A DNA stretch of 64,000 bases. It comes from Prasinococcaceae sp. CCMP 1430. Its lineage: Eukaryota; Prasinodermophyta; Palmophyllophyceae; Prasinococcales; Prasinococcaceae. Below the pieces are notes generated by a model. That model ran no database searches. It was not told the DNA's origin and saw nothing but the letters and a program-made list of their open reading frames with translations. Numbering within the stretch: the first letter of the stretch is position 1; each line of letters opens with the position of its first letter. Positions 1 through 11,008 of the stretch are shown one piece after another. The translations under genes and the position numbers were made by a program. The stretch is taken from contig RQSC01000010.1 in assembly GCA_013416795.1 (NCBI GenBank), forward strand, positions 235,437-299,436. Direction: 5' to 3'.

Positions 1-770
1 ACATTCGGGTTCACTGTAATTTGTTGATCAACAGAAATTACATCACCAACTTTAACTAGTAATTCAGGACCATTTGGAATTACCTGCGTTTCAATTTCAC
101 CATTTGCAGTCTCAATACTTAACGTACGACCAACTTTTTTCTCAACAGTAATATCTGTAATTTTACCAGCTAATTCTGCTGTAAATAAATTGTTATTACT
201 CTTTGAACCATCTGGATAAATTTGTCCACGTCCACGGTTTCCACCAACATAAACAGGATACTTTAAAAAGTCAACTTGTTTGTTAGTTGCAGGATTTGGG
301 GATAAAATTGGGAAAGAGATTTCTTGGTTACGTTTACCAGGAATTGGACCGATAACAAACATATTTGGTTGATCAGCACTATATGGTGAGAAAAATAATC
401 CTTTTGTTTTCGCCTGTAATTCTGCTGGCATACGATCTGCTGGTGCTAATTCAAATCCTTCTGGAAAAATAACTACAGCTCCAACATTTAGACCACCTGT
501 TTTACCATTACCTAGTACTTGCTTTACAGAAACATCGTAAGGGATTTTTACTACGGTTTCGAAAACTGTGTCAGGAAAAACCTCATGAGGAATTTCAATA
601 TCGGTAACTTTTTTTGCTAAGTGACAGTTAGCACAAACAATACGTCCTGTTGCTTCGCGTGGTGTTGCATAGTTTTGTTGTGCAAAAATTGGGTAAGCTT
701 CACTTGGTAGTGTTGAGCCAAGAAGAAGACCCATTGCTAAAATTTGTACGCGTAAAGATTTTAAAATCAT
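1..770 (-). CDS. petA: cytochrome f, N-terminal 256 codons (partial)
   Basis: Reads leftward off the window edge, so the C-terminal part (membrane anchor) is missing. Cytochrome f is the c-type heme subunit of the cytochrome b6f complex on the lumen side of the thylakoid. The start ATG is at 770-768. A hydrophobic signal segment covers about residues 8-25, and the heme-binding CANCH motif is at residues 46-50, followed by the usual cytochrome f beta-sheet domain. Downstream neighbours are not visible. The gene is intact as far as it can be read. Identification is secure; only the 3' end is unknown. Confidence 0.97.
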   Translation of the reverse strand, partial: MILKSLRVQILAMGLLLGSTLPSEAYPIFAQQNYATPREATGRIVCANCHLAKKVTDIEIPHEVFPDTVFETVVKIPYDVSVKQVLGNGKTGGLNVGAVVIFPEGFELAPADRMPAELQAKTKGLFFSPYSADQPNMFVIGPIPGKRNQEISFPILSPNPATNKQVDFLKYPVYVGGNRGRGQIYPDGSKSNNNLFTAELAGKITDITVEKKVGRTLSIETANGEIETQVIPNGPELLVKVGDVISVDQQITVNPN

Positions 771-882
771 GAAAAATATTAGAAAAACTTTCGTAAAAAA
801 TTGATTGTTTATAAAATCAACTTCATATGTAAAACTATAATTCTATTAAGTAGTATATAATAAGATTTGTATTTTGGAGCAA

Positions 883-953
883 GCGGGTGACGCGATTCGA
901 ACGCGCGACATTTGACTTGGAAGGACAACGCTCTACCACTGAGCTACACCCGC
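883..953 (-). tRNA. trnG-UCC: tRNA-Gly(UCC)
   Basis: Minus-strand cloverleaf with a GCGGGTG acceptor and anticodon loop CTTCCAA, giving anticodon UCC. It has no intron, unlike land-plant trnG-UCC. Confidence 0.95.
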
Positions 954-1072
954 ATATATATATATTTTGTATTAATATATATAATACCGAAAAATAAAAA
1001 AAAAAGCAAGTAAAAGGTTTAATTTTTTATTTTCATTAAACTTATGTTATACTTGAATTACTGAGAAATACA

Positions 1073-1146
1073 GGGCTTGTAGCTCAGTGGACTAGAGCAC
1101 GTGGCTACGAACTACGGTGTCGGGGGTTCGAATCCCTCCTTGCCCG
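1073..1146 (+). tRNA. trnR-ACG: tRNA-Arg(ACG)
   Basis: Cloverleaf with anticodon loop CTACGAA (anticodon ACG, expected to be read as ICG). The anticodon stem has one G-U pair. It lies upstream of psbA. Confidence 0.93.
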
Positions 1147-1292
1147 CAATTATCTATATACAATATATGTATCTATTATTTTAATAAATTTGATTTAATT
1201 AACCTAAAAAGTATAAATTATAAAAAATATTTTAATATTTAATAAAATCTAAATTATTTTTTAAATAAAGCCATAAAAAATTAAAACCATTG

Positions 1293-1334
1293 TATAATAA
1301 TATTTAGAAACATATATTAAGGTTTTTTCCTTAA
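1293..1334 (+). promoter_or_regulatory. psbA promoter -10 and 5'UTR hairpin
   Basis: A consensus TATAAT lies at 1293-1298. A 6-bp stem-loop (TTAAGG at 1317-1322, CCTTAA at 1329-1334) sits about 50 nt before the psbA start. No obvious Shine-Dalgarno precedes the ATG, so the leader hairpin may matter for translation or mRNA stability, as known for psbA leaders. Functional role is inferred. Confidence 0.5.
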
Positions 1335-1370
1335 GACTTTAATATTGAGAACAAGATAACAATTTAATAA

Positions 1371-2447
<1,077 letters not shown>

Positions 2448-2473
2448 TTCAAGATTCAAGTTTAGCAATCTAT

Positions 2474-2505
2474 TTTAGTGGTTCCCAATATTGGGAACTA
2501 CTAAA
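2474..2505 (+). terminator. stem-loop downstream of psbA
   Basis: Inverted repeat (arms of 14 nt with one G-U pair) 26 nt after the psbA stop. Typical plastid 3'-end stabilising or terminating hairpin. Confidence 0.6.
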
Positions 2506-2551
2506 TTTAAATTAAATAAAATTTCTTTTAACAACTTAAGAATTAAAAAAA

Positions 2552-2622
2552 AGGCGGCACCCAGATTCGAACTGGGGATAAAAGATTTGCAATCTTCTGC
2601 CTTACCACTTGGCGATACCACC
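2552..2622 (-). tRNA. trnC-GCA: tRNA-Cys(GCA)
   Basis: Minus-strand cloverleaf with anticodon loop TTGCAAA (GCA). The acceptor stem contains two G-U pairs. Confidence 0.94.
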
Positions 2623-2733
2623 TTATATATAATTAAGTATAACAATTCTGTTAAATAAAAATCAAGAGAAAACCTTTAAATCATTAAATATTGACAAATT
2701 AAGTAATACATGTTATTATACTAATTATATAGA

Positions 2734-2807
2734 GGGATTGTAGTTCAACTGGTTAGAGCACCGCCCTGTCACGGCGGAAGTTGCGGGTTCAAATCCCGTC
2801 AATCTCG
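2734..2807 (+). tRNA. trnD-GUC: tRNA-Asp(GUC)
   Basis: Cloverleaf with anticodon loop CTGTCAC (GUC) and acceptor GGGATTG/CAATCTC. First of a tight trnD-trnW-trnE series. A TTATACT-like -10 lies about 20 nt upstream. Confidence 0.95.
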
Positions 2808-2814
2808 TCTCTAA

Positions 2815-2887
2815 ACGCTCTTAGTTCAGTTGGTAGAACATCGGTCTCCAAAACCGAGTGTCGTGGGTTCAAGTCCTACAGAGCGTG
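2815..2887 (+). tRNA. trnW-CCA: tRNA-Trp(CCA)
   Basis: Cloverleaf with anticodon loop CTCCAAA (CCA), acceptor ACGCTCT/AGAGCGT and discriminator G. It starts 7 nt after trnD, so the two are probably co-transcribed. Confidence 0.95.
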
Positions 2888-2951
2888 TTTAAACCTTACT
2901 ATTGACAATGTAAGGTCTATTATGATAACATTGAAACAATAAAGATCTAGA

Positions 2952-3024
2952 GCCCCCATCGTCTAGAGGCCTAGGACACCTCCCTTTCACGGAGGCGACA
3001 CGAGTTCGAATCTCGTTGGGGGTA
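2952..3024 (+). tRNA. trnE-UUC: tRNA-Glu(UUC), copy 1
   Basis: Cloverleaf with anticodon loop CTTTCAC (UUC). In plastids this tRNA also feeds tetrapyrrole synthesis through glutamyl-tRNA reductase. A second copy, identical over all 73 nt, lies in inverted orientation at 55734-55806. Confidence 0.96.
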
Positions 3025-3146
3025 ATTTATAAAATCATTATTATTTGACTTTTTAAACATTTTAAGCTATACTATATAAAAGCTAATAAGAAAATATAAA
3101 TCCCTAGCATACAAATCTTGTAATTTCGTATGTTCACATAATATAA

Positions 3147-3401
<255 letters not shown>

Positions 3402-3407
3402 ATTTCT

Positions 3408-3443
3408 ATTTGTTAAGATAATTCAAAAATTATCTTAACAAAT
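3408..3443 (+). terminator. stem-loop downstream of psaC
   Basis: Perfect 16-bp inverted repeat (3408-3423 with 3428-3443) around a 4-nt loop, 7 nt after the psaC stop. Confidence 0.65.
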
Positions 3444-3452
3444 ATAGCTTTA

Positions 3453-3538
3453 GGAAAGGTGGCAGAGTTGGTCGATTGCACTGGTCTTGAAAACCAGCAT
3501 AGTTAATCCTATCGAGGGTTCGAATCCCTCCCTTTCCG
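3453..3538 (+). tRNA. trnS-UGA: tRNA-Ser(UGA)
   Basis: Class II cloverleaf with long variable arm, anticodon loop CTTGAAA (UGA), acceptor GGAAAGG/CCTTTCC and discriminator G. Confidence 0.95.
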
Positions 3539-3582
3539 TATAAAAACAAATAATCTTATTTACTTTATCACTCTTTATTTTT

Positions 3583-6159
3583 ATGAAATTCTATAAAACA
3601 CGATCAAAAACAATAGTAGAATCTATTTTTAAACAGTTTCAAACTCAAAGCAGAAAATTATATTATAAACAACGAACAAATTTACCAATAAAAAAATTTG
3701 CAAAACCAATTAAAAAAACGTTGATGCGTCCAACCAATTATGCATATTTTTTTTTATATTTTTCAATTATTAGTTATCTTAGTTTACAAGGTTTAACAAA
3801 AGCAACATCGTTAATTCCAGGAATTAATCAACCAAGTTTAGTCTATCAATTAAAAGCCTTACGCAAATTACGAAAACAAAAACGAATCTTTCATAAAAAA
3901 AAATGGATTTATGGGGCTCCATTACATAATCAAAATATTTTAATTGAACGAGATAAAACGAAATCTTGGGGATTACCAAAAAATTATAGAAAAAATGTTG
4001 ATACTCTTAAAAACAAATATGTTTTAATACCAACCCAAAACTCAAAGATTGAAAATTTTGTACGTTATTCTTTAACTTCAGGACAACGAACAACTGTTAC
4101 ACAGTTAGTAACTGTTAGAGGAAATGATCGTTTTTTTGGAAAAGAAAATATTTCAATTATTTACCCACCATTACATCCACGTATTTTACGTTTATATTTG
4201 AAAGATAAAACAACAAGTTTACAACAAGATAAACAAATTTTACAAAATATTCATGCTTCGTGGTATGAAAAAGTATTTGAAACAATTTTTTTTAAAGATA
4301 CTTTCGGGCGTTTAAGTTTTTTAATGATCTTAAACTTGTGGACTTTACTATGTTTTTGTATTTTTATTCAACAAATTATTGAAGGATTTTGTTTTACATT
4401 AGTAAATGATGGAGATCAAAAACCCTTAATTGATGATGATCCATTTAGTGATTATATTTTACCCTCTAATTTAATTCTTCCAGAAAATAATACAAAAAAT
4501 TTTTTTAATGGTGTTCCAACTGGAGTGGCAACTAATGAATTAAAACCATTAATTCAAAAATTACAAGCTCAGCCTCGAAATATTTTCGTTAAAGTTTTTC
4601 AACAACGAACTGATAATATCACAGTTGCTAAAGGTATTATTTTTGTTGGAGGATTTGAAAAGGGCGGGTCTCACTTCGCTCAAGCTTTAGCCGGAGAGGC
4701 AAAAATCCCATTTATTCGTATCCCAGCTAGTCAATTTTTACTATCAAATATTCAAGAAGGTTTATTACTAATGCGTATTATTTTTTATTACGCGAAAACA
4801 ATGTCCCCAGCCATGTTACATATCGATGATATTGATATTTTTTGTGGTTTACGAAGTTCTTTGGATCTAACATCAAAAACAAAAAAATCTTCTCTTTTTT
4901 CACTTGACTATACATCTAAATCGGACGACGCTAAAACGTCTAAGAGTTTATCAAAAAGTAATTTTACTAAAGCTTTTCAAGCCTTTAAAAAACAACAGGA
5001 AAAATCCTATAAACATTTTATTTCCTTTTCATTAGAAAATAATTTTCCAGTAGTAGAAACTGAAAAAATAGTAGACTCAAAATTTGACTTTGAACATAAT
5101 TCAAATGACCCGTCACAGACTAAACAAAGTTTAAGTGAAGATGACTTAACTACTCTATTAAACCAACTCTTAATTGAATTAGATGGAGCTATTCCAACAC
5201 AAGCTTCATTAATTACTACAGCAACAGCAGAAAAAATTACAACCCTTGAACCTGCATTAATTCGCCCTGGTCGTTTATCAACACATATTGAATTTGATTA
5301 TTTATATAATTTAGATAGAGAAAAAATTATTAAATCTTTACTATTTAAACATAAAACAAAAACAACCATTCCATGGTATTTATTTGCTAGTCAATTAAAA
5401 GATTTTCAATATATATCAATTAAACAAATTGTTGAAAATGCCATTTATTATTCACAAGTTTTTTCGAAAACCCCAAATTTAATTGAATTAAATAGTCTTC
5501 TTTTTGCGAAACAAAAATTTTTATTAATCCAAGAATTACAATTAAAAGAATTAAAAAATACTACACGTTTTAATTTAAAAAGTAAATTTATTGAAGATGT
5601 AACAACAGAATTTGTACAAAAAAATAAAGAAGTTAATTTAGAAACTTTACCTACATTTATTAATACAGATATGTCTTTGATTCCTTATTTATATCAAAAT
5701 TTTGATGAAAATAAAGTAAATGCACCTCAGACAACATATCAAGTTTTAAATAAATTACATGGTTTATTTTTATTATATATTAGTGAGAATCTATGGAATC
5801 AGCAACAAGTTACAGAAAATACGAATCAATATCAATCAGTGTTATATCTATTGACACGAAATTTAATTCAAGATAATGTAACTATTTCTGATTCAAAAAC
5901 ATTTCATTATTTATCAGCGTTCCTTCAGTTTAATCGATCAACTGAAATAAATCATGTTGATAAATTTACTGACTTAAAAACATTAAATTTAATTGATGTA
6001 TTTGGAAATATGCAGTTTATTTCTCAATGGAAACAAACAAATGAACTGGATCCAAGTGATATTGAAGATTTAGAGTTATTAATTATTGCAATGCGTTATT
6101 TAATGATTGAGTATCATGCATATTTATCATATGGGTTATATAAACAATTAGCTAAATAA
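3583..6159 (+). CDS. ftsH: FtsH-like AAA protein with degenerate ATPase and no protease site
   Basis: An 858-codon membrane-associated protein related to the FtsH/Ycf2 family. Hydrophobic segments are near residues 53-75 and 245-272. An AAA-like region follows: a degenerate Walker A (GGFEKGGS, about 355-362) lacking the usual GKT, a Walker B-like block ending HIDDID (about 410-418), a low-complexity insertion of roughly 110 residues, and a well-kept second region of homology with the ALIRPGRL core (about 557). No HExxH zinc-protease motif is visible in the C-terminal third. Active FtsH needs intact Walker and HExxH motifs, so this is probably a non-proteolytic scaffold or import/assembly factor, like the FtsHi and Ycf2 proteins. 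It is commonly labelled ftsH in green algal plastids. Very AT- and Lys-rich. Confidence 0.8.
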   Translation: MKFYKTRSKTIVESIFKQFQTQSRKLYYKQRTNLPIKKFAKPIKKTLMRPTNYAYFFLYFSIISYLSLQGLTKATSLIPGINQPSLVYQLKALRKLRKQKRIFHKKKWIYGAPLHNQNILIERDKTKSWGLPKNYRKNVDTLKNKYVLIPTQNSKIENFVRYSLTSGQRTTVTQLVTVRGNDRFFGKENISIIYPPLHPRILRLYLKDKTTSLQQDKQILQNIHASWYEKVFETIFFKDTFGRLSFLMILNLWTLLCFCIFIQQIIEGFCFTLVNDGDQKPLIDDDPFSDYILPSNLILPENNTKNFFNGVPTGVATNELKPLIQKLQAQPRNIFVKVFQQRTDNITVAKGIIFVGGFEKGGSHFAQALAGEAKIPFIRIPASQFLLSNIQEGLLLMRIIFYYAKTMSPAMLHIDDIDIFCGLRSSLDLTSKTKKSSLFSLDYTSKSDDAKTSKSLSKSNFTKAFQAFKKQQEKSYKHFISFSLENNFPVVETEKIVDSKFDFEHNSNDPSQTKQSLSEDDLTTLLNQLLIELDGAIPTQASLITTATAEKITTLEPALIRPGRLSTHIEFDYLYNLDREKIIKSLLFKHKTKTTIPWYLFASQLKDFQYISIKQIVENAIYYSQVFSKTPNLIELNSLLFAKQKFLLIQELQLKELKNTTRFNLKSKFIEDVTTEFVQKNKEVNLETLPTFINTDMSLIPYLYQNFDENKVNAPQTTYQVLNKLHGLFLLYISENLWNQQQVTENTNQYQSVLYLLTRNLIQDNVTISDSKTFHYLSAFLQFNRSTEINHVDKFTDLKTLNLIDVFGNMQFISQWKQTNELDPSDIEDLELLIIAMRYLMIEYHAYLSYGLYKQLAK

Positions 6160-6180
6160 TCTGGTATATATGTCTTAGTT

Positions 6181-6232
6181 TATTAAAAAAGTTTTTACGA
6201 AATAAAAAGATTTCGTAAAAACTTTTTTAATA
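6181..6232. terminator. 23-bp perfect palindrome between convergent ftsH-like and minD
   Basis: Perfect inverted repeat (6181-6203 with 6210-6232) around a 6-nt loop, placed between two converging genes, so it could serve both transcripts as a 3' hairpin. Confidence 0.65.
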
Positions 6233-6249
6233 AATAAAATACCATAATT

Positions 6250-7065
6250 TTATTTGTTCATTAATAAATTTTTGGCAAATTGAAATGGAGATTTATATGG
6301 AGTCTCTAAATTAATTAAAGCTTCATCCATACCTAATAAACGCTGTGCTGCGTTTTCCATAGCTAAACCAGACAGCGTTAAGCGTTTACGACTAACTAAC
6401 GGCTTTCCTCGGTTAGTTGCAACAATAACTTGATTATCTTCTGGAATAACTCCTAATAAAGGAATACCTAATAAATCTTGAACATCATTAATTGCAAGCA
6501 TATTATTACCTTTAATCATATCTGTACGAACACGATTAATAATTAATTTATTATCGAATAAATTATTCGCTTCTAATAAACCAATCACACGGTCAGCATC
6601 ACGAATAGCAGTAATTTCGGGAGTTGTAATTAAAATTGCTTCACTCGCGGGTGAAATAGCATTTAGAAATCCAATATCAATTCCTGCGGGACAATCAATC
6701 AAAATAAAATTATAATCACGTTCTTGTAATGAATCAACAAGCATCGTCATACTTGAACGACTAATATTATAACGTTGACGGGTTTTTGAGATGGCTAACA
6801 ATGATAAATTTGACCATGTTTTATCTTTTACTAAGGCCTGTTCTAAAGTACAATTTTCATTAAAAACATCCATTGCAGTAAAAACAATACGTTTTTCCAA
6901 ACCTAATAATAAATCGAGATTACGTAAACCAATATCCGCATCTAATAAAACTACACGTTGTCCTAGTCGAGCAAGGGACATTCCAATATTTGCAGTTAAA
7001 GTTGTTTTACCTACACCACCTTTTCCAGATGTAACAACAATAACTCGAGTTTTTTGTTCTTTCAT
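6250..7065 (-). CDS. minD: septum-site-determining ATPase MinD
   Basis: A 271-codon ParA/MinD-type ATPase that positions the plastid division site by controlling FtsZ ring placement from the inner envelope. The deviant Walker A KGGVGKTT is near residues 14-21, followed by the conserved LLDADIGLRNLDLLLG block. The LIDCPAGI switch region is near residue 125. The extreme C-terminus (about 260-271) is a short basic amphipathic stretch fitting the MinD membrane-targeting helix. It starts 14 nt after the ftsW stop on the same strand, so ftsW-minD is probably one operon. Plastid-encoded minD is known from several green algae. Confidence 0.95.
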   Translation of the reverse strand: MKEQKTRVIVVTSGKGGVGKTTLTANIGMSLARLGQRVVLLDADIGLRNLDLLLGLEKRIVFTAMDVFNENCTLEQALVKDKTWSNLSLLAISKTRQRYNISRSSMTMLVDSLQERDYNFILIDCPAGIDIGFLNAISPASEAILITTPEITAIRDADRVIGLLEANNLFDNKLIINRVRTDMIKGNNMLAINDVQDLLGIPLLGVIPEDNQVIVATNRGKPLVSRKRLTLSGLAMENAAQRLLGMDEALINLETPYKSPFQFAKNLLMNK

Positions 7066-7079
7066 AAACTATATTAAAT

Positions 7080-8246
7080 TTAAATAGAGATAACTTTTTT
7101 TTCTTTTTGGGGTAACACGGGTCGGCTATTTTCATAAAATAACCTTACACTTAAACTAAAGAGACAAATACAAGCTAATTGAGCATTTCCACCATAACTA
7201 ACGAAAGGTAAAGGAATGCCGGTAATTGGTAATAAATTGCATGTTACACCTAAATGTATACATGTTTGAAGAATTAAAAAAAGGAAACAACCAAGTGTAA
7301 TTATTACATCAGGTTTTTTTATTAATTTTATGAAATTTGATAGATAAAAACTAGTATAAACTGATAAAAAAAGAAAAAAAAACATACTACCAAATATTCC
7401 AAAATTTTCTAAAAAAACAGAAAAAATAAAATCCGCATAATAAACAGGTAATGATTCAAAGGTTGTTTGTCCACAACCGATCCCTAAGCCAAAAAACCCA
7501 CCTCGAATAATGGTTTCAAAACTTTGATTAAGTTGTGTTATATTCATATTAGTTGATTCACTACCTAACGTTTGAATAAATGAAATAATCCGATTAAGTT
7601 GATACGGATGCAAAAAGATATTGAATAAAATAAAACTTAAACAAAATCCTATACCTAATATTAAATGTTTATACGAAAGTTGTTGTAAAAAAATAATAAT
7701 AAATAAAATACTGAGATATAATAAGCCTGATGCAAAATCAGGTTGTAAAAAAATCCCTAAAAATGTACCAAGGGTAATTAAACCTAAAAAAACGAATTCT
7801 TTATACTTTAATTCTGTCGTTTTTGTTAAAAGTTGACTTAAACATAAAAGGAAAAATGGTTTTTCAATTTCAACGGGCTGGTATAAAAGTGGTCCTATTT
7901 CAACCCAACGACGGGCACCATTAATAGAAAAATTTGTTAGTAGTGTATAATTAATGGCTAATAAATTTATAGTTGTTCCTATTTTCCCAATTAAAAAAAA
8001 ATATCTTTTTTTCATTTTGAACAATGCTATAATAATTACAAAACTTAAGATCGTCCAACAAAATTGTTTTTTTATAAAAAATAAACTATTTTTATAAATT
8101 ACAGCGGATGGAAAACCAGTTGTACTATAAAGGATAAATAAACCAAAAGTAATCCAAAAAAGATAAATCCAAATTAACCAATACAGTGAAACTGAAGTGG
8201 ATTGAAGGACTAATTGATAATGTAGTAATTGTTTTTGTATTTTCAA
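7080..8246 (-). CDS. ftsW: FtsW/RodA-family (SEDS) peptidoglycan polymerase
   Basis: A 388-codon polytopic membrane protein with about ten predicted hydrophobic spans. Family features visible are the first span ending GLFILYST, the NGARRW segment in the middle (about residue 110), and a C-terminal block LLPITGIPLPFVSYGG diagnostic of FtsW/RodA. In bacteria FtsW polymerises septal peptidoglycan with its partner FtsI, whose gene is also in this window. No in-frame ATG precedes the first transmembrane span: the reading frame opens with TTG at 8246, five codons after an in-frame stop, and the next Met is near codon 79. A TTG start is therefore likely. Located directly upstream of minD. Confidence 0.9.
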   Translation of the reverse strand: MKIQKQLLHYQLVLQSTSVSLYWLIWIYLFWITFGLFILYSTTGFPSAVIYKNSLFFIKKQFCWTILSFVIIIALFKMKKRYFFLIGKIGTTINLLAINYTLLTNFSINGARRWVEIGPLLYQPVEIEKPFFLLCLSQLLTKTTELKYKEFVFLGLITLGTFLGIFLQPDFASGLLYLSILFIIIFLQQLSYKHLILGIGFCLSFILFNIFLHPYQLNRIISFIQTLGSESTNMNITQLNQSFETIIRGGFFGLGIGCGQTTFESLPVYYADFIFSVFLENFGIFGSMFFFLFLSVYTSFYLSNFIKLIKKPDVIITLGCFLFLILQTCIHLGVTCNLLPITGIPLPFVSYGGNAQLACICLFSLSVRLFYENSRPVLPQKEKKVISI

Positions 8247-8552
8247 GGTTGAGACATTTATATATCTTTAGTAATTTTAAGTTAATGTTTGGTGCTTTCG
8301 GCACTATTATATACCTATATAATATACTTTATTTGGAAATAATTTTGTTAAGGAAAGTTTAGTTTTTTAAAAATTAAAGAAGATTATTCTATTATATGAT
8401 ACTATATGGTATAATATACAAAGAATATAACGAATAGGTTAAAATTCTCCCTCACTGGGATTTCTTTTTACTTAAAATATTTATTAAAATATGACAAGTA
8501 ACATTTTTTGTTAAAGAAAATTAACAAAAAAATTTTTATTCGGAGAAAATTT
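8247..8552. other. spacer between divergent ftsW and psbZ
   Basis: About 305 nt without a gene. It contains one exact extended -10 element for psbZ at 8405-8415 and other TATA-rich stretches that could serve ftsW. Nothing else is recognised. Confidence 0.5.
8405..8415 (+). promoter_or_regulatory. extended -10 promoter element, psbZ
   Basis: TATGGTATAAT, an extended -10 (TGnTATAAT) about 140 nt before psbZ. The same word recurs ahead of many genes in this window. Confidence 0.55.
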
Positions 8553-8741
8553 ATGCTTCTAATTTTTCAACTAGCAACATTTGCACTAATTTTTGTTTCT
8601 TTTGGTTTAGTAGTTGGAGTTCCTGTATCATTAGCTTTACCAGACGGTTGGTCATCAGCTAAAGGTACAGTATACTCTGGCCTTGGTTTATGGTTTGCTC
8701 TAGTATTCCTTGTTGGAATTTTAAACTCTTTTGTTATTTAA
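8553..8741 (+). CDS. psbZ: photosystem II protein PsbZ
   Basis: A 62-residue two-span subunit that helps hold the PSII-light-harvesting antenna supercomplex together. The reading frame continues 15 codons upstream, but the Met at 8553 gives the conserved family N-terminus (MLLIFQLA) and canonical length, and has a GGAG Shine-Dalgarno 12 nt before it. Both transmembrane helices and the charged loop (DGWSSAKG) are visible. A perfect 40-nt palindrome follows the gene. Confidence 0.97.
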   Translation: MLLIFQLATFALIFVSFGLVVGVPVSLALPDGWSSAKGTVYSGLGLWFALVFLVGILNSFVI

Positions 8742-8764
8742 TTTCTTTAATTTAAATAGCGCGC

Positions 8765-8804
8765 TTAAGAATATGTGATTTGTATACAAATCACATATTC
8801 TTAA
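8765..8804. terminator. perfect 40-nt palindrome after psbZ
   Basis: The 20-nt arms 8765-8784 and 8785-8804 are exact reverse complements with no spacer. It lies between psbZ (+) and trnV (-), so it may act for either strand. Confidence 0.6.
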
Positions 8805-8827
8805 CATTTAATAAATTTCTATAAAAT

Positions 8828-8900
8828 TGGGGATAAACGGGCTCGAACCGCTGACATTCTGCTTGTAAGGCAGACGCTCTACCAACTGAGCTATATCCCC
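8828..8900 (-). tRNA. trnV-UAC: tRNA-Val(UAC)
   Basis: Minus-strand cloverleaf with anticodon loop CTTACAA (UAC) and acceptor GGGGATA/TATCCCC. It is uninterrupted, whereas the land-plant gene carries a group II intron. Confidence 0.95.
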
Positions 8901-9192
8901 TTCTGTAGTCTAATTGTAACATAAAAATTTTAAAATAACAAATTTTAAAAAATTTTTATACATGATAAACCTTTAAACAAACTCTTTGTTTTTTTTTTAA
9001 TTTTCAGTATACTATCTCTATAAGGGGGAGATAATATAAAAAATAGTTTTCTAAAAATTATTTTAATCTAGATCCTAGATTACTCGCTCTAGATACAGAT
9101 ATTTTACTTAAATGTTGTACCGGTACAACAAGATAATATCTATAAATAACATTATAATATATATAGAATTATAATAGGCAAGGAGAGAATTT

Positions 9193-9942
9193 ATGGTCTT
9201 TGAATTATCGACATATTTTAATGATATGCCTAGTGTGATGGACTTAGCTGCGGTTGAAGTCGGAAAGCACTGGTATTGGTCAGTTGGAGATTTCCAATTA
9301 CATGGTCAAGTTCTAGTTGTATCATGGTTTGTAATTAGTTTAATTACAATCGTTATTGCACTAGGTACTAGTGATTTAAAATTATTACCAGAAAAATATT
9401 TACAAAACTTAGTTGAATATCTTTTTGAATATATTCGAGATATTGCTAAAACACAAATTGGTGAAGAAGAGTATCAAACATGGATTCCATTCATTGGTAC
9501 TTTATTTGTCTTTATTTTTGGTTGTAACTGGACAGGAGCTTTAATTCCATGGGGAATTATTGAGATCCCAAGTGGTGAATTAGCTGCACCAACAAATGAT
9601 ATTAATACAACAGCTGCATTAGCTTTATTAACATCAATTGCATATTTTACAGCTGGTTTACGTAAAAAAGGATTTGGATATTTCCAAAAATATGTAGAAC
9701 CAACACCAATTTTATTACCAATTAACGTTCTGGAAGATTTTACGAAACCATTATCGTTAAGTTTCCGTTTATTTGGTAACATTCTAGCAGATGAACTAGT
9801 TGTTGGGGTATTATTATCATTAGTCCCACTAGTAATTCCAATTCCAATTATGCTACTAGGTTTATTTACAAGTGCAATTCAGGCTCTTGTATTTGCAACA
9901 CTGGCTGGAGCTTATATTGGTGAAGCATTAGAAGGGCATTAA
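9193..9942 (+). CDS. atpI: ATP synthase CF0 subunit a (IV)
   Basis: A 249-residue membrane subunit forming the proton half-channels against the c-ring. The essential arginine is in the block SLSFRLFGN (about residue 191), followed by [10 protein letters not shown] and a C-terminal [10 protein letters not shown], all family signatures. A strong Shine-Dalgarno (AAGGAGAG) precedes the ATG. First gene of the atpI-atpH-atpF-atpA operon. Length is normal. Confidence 0.98.
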   Translation: MVFELSTYFNDMPSVMDLAAVEVGKHWYWSVGDFQLHGQVLVVSWFVISLITIVIALGTSDLKLLPEKYLQNLVEYLFEYIRDIAKTQIGEEEYQTWIPFIGTLFVFIFGCNWTGALIPWGIIEIPSGELAAPTNDINTTAALALLTSIAYFTAGLRKKGFGYFQKYVEPTPILLPINVLEDFTKPLSLSFRLFGNILADELVVGVLLSLVPLVIPIPIMLLGLFTSAIQALVFATLAGAYIGEALEGH

Positions 9943-10044
9943 ATCTCCAAATTTTTTTTTTAGAGAATTTTATTTAAGAAGATGGAATATTTTATAGTGG
10001 TTATTGATTATAAAATGATAACCGATATTGCAGGATGATTGTAA

Positions 10045-10305
<261 letters not shown>

Positions 10306-10332
10306 TAACTTTTAAAAATTTGTTATTATTTT

Positions 10333-10368
10333 AGTATAAGAATAAAGATTTTTCTTTATTCTTATACT
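10333..10368 (+). terminator. intercistronic stem-loop atpH-atpF
   Basis: Perfect 16-bp inverted repeat around TTTT (extendable by one pair), 28 nt after atpH and 31 nt before atpF. Likely protects the atpH 3' end inside the operon transcript. Confidence 0.6.
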
Positions 10369-10398
10369 ATTACCTTTTATAGCTTTCACAAAACATTT

Positions 10399-10932
10399 AT
10401 GTATTCTGATTTATTAACACTAGCCAACATTGACCTTGGTAATGGTTTTGGGATTAATACAAATATCCTAGAAACAAACATTATTAACCTTAGTGTTGTT
10501 ATTACTATCGTTATTTACGCAGTAGGCGGTGCTTTAACAGGTTTACTTGAAAATCGAAAGCGTCTTATTGTTGAATCTTTTAATAAAGCAGACCTTGAAT
10601 ATCAAAATATTCAAGAATCTTTAACACAAGCTGAAGAATTTTATAAACAAGCTGAAGAAAAAGCTTCGGAAATTAAAATTCAAGGAAAAGAAAAAATTCA
10701 ACAATTAAAAACGTTTTTAATTGATCAAGCAAAAGAAGATAAAGCTCGTTTAGAAGCAACTAAAGAAAGTACACTTAAAGTAGAACAAGAACGAGTATAC
10801 ACTAGTATTCGTGCGAGTATCAGTGCACGTGCTATTCAAGGTGCTTTAACTCAATTAGAAACTACTTTAGATAAAGATACACAACTTCGTGTACTTGATA
10901 AAACAATTCCAAACCTAACTGCTTTAAAATAA
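10399..10932 (+). CDS. atpF: ATP synthase CF0 subunit b (I)
   Basis: A 177-codon peripheral-stalk subunit. One transmembrane span is near residues 29-50, followed by a long charged coiled coil (about 55-150) rich in Glu, Lys and Gln that reaches up to F1. The ENRK motif after the span is typical. The gene has no intron, unlike atpF of land plants. Third gene of the atp operon. Confidence 0.96.
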   Translation: MYSDLLTLANIDLGNGFGINTNILETNIINLSVVITIVIYAVGGALTGLLENRKRLIVESFNKADLEYQNIQESLTQAEEFYKQAEEKASEIKIQGKEKIQQLKTFLIDQAKEDKARLEATKESTLKVEQERVYTSIRASISARAIQGALTQLETTLDKDTQLRVLDKTIPNLTALK

Positions 10933-11008
10933 AGAGTTATTTTTAACAAACAATTTTTATTGTATAGATGATTTATAAGGAATATTTTCTAAAAGACAAA
11001 ATTTAATT

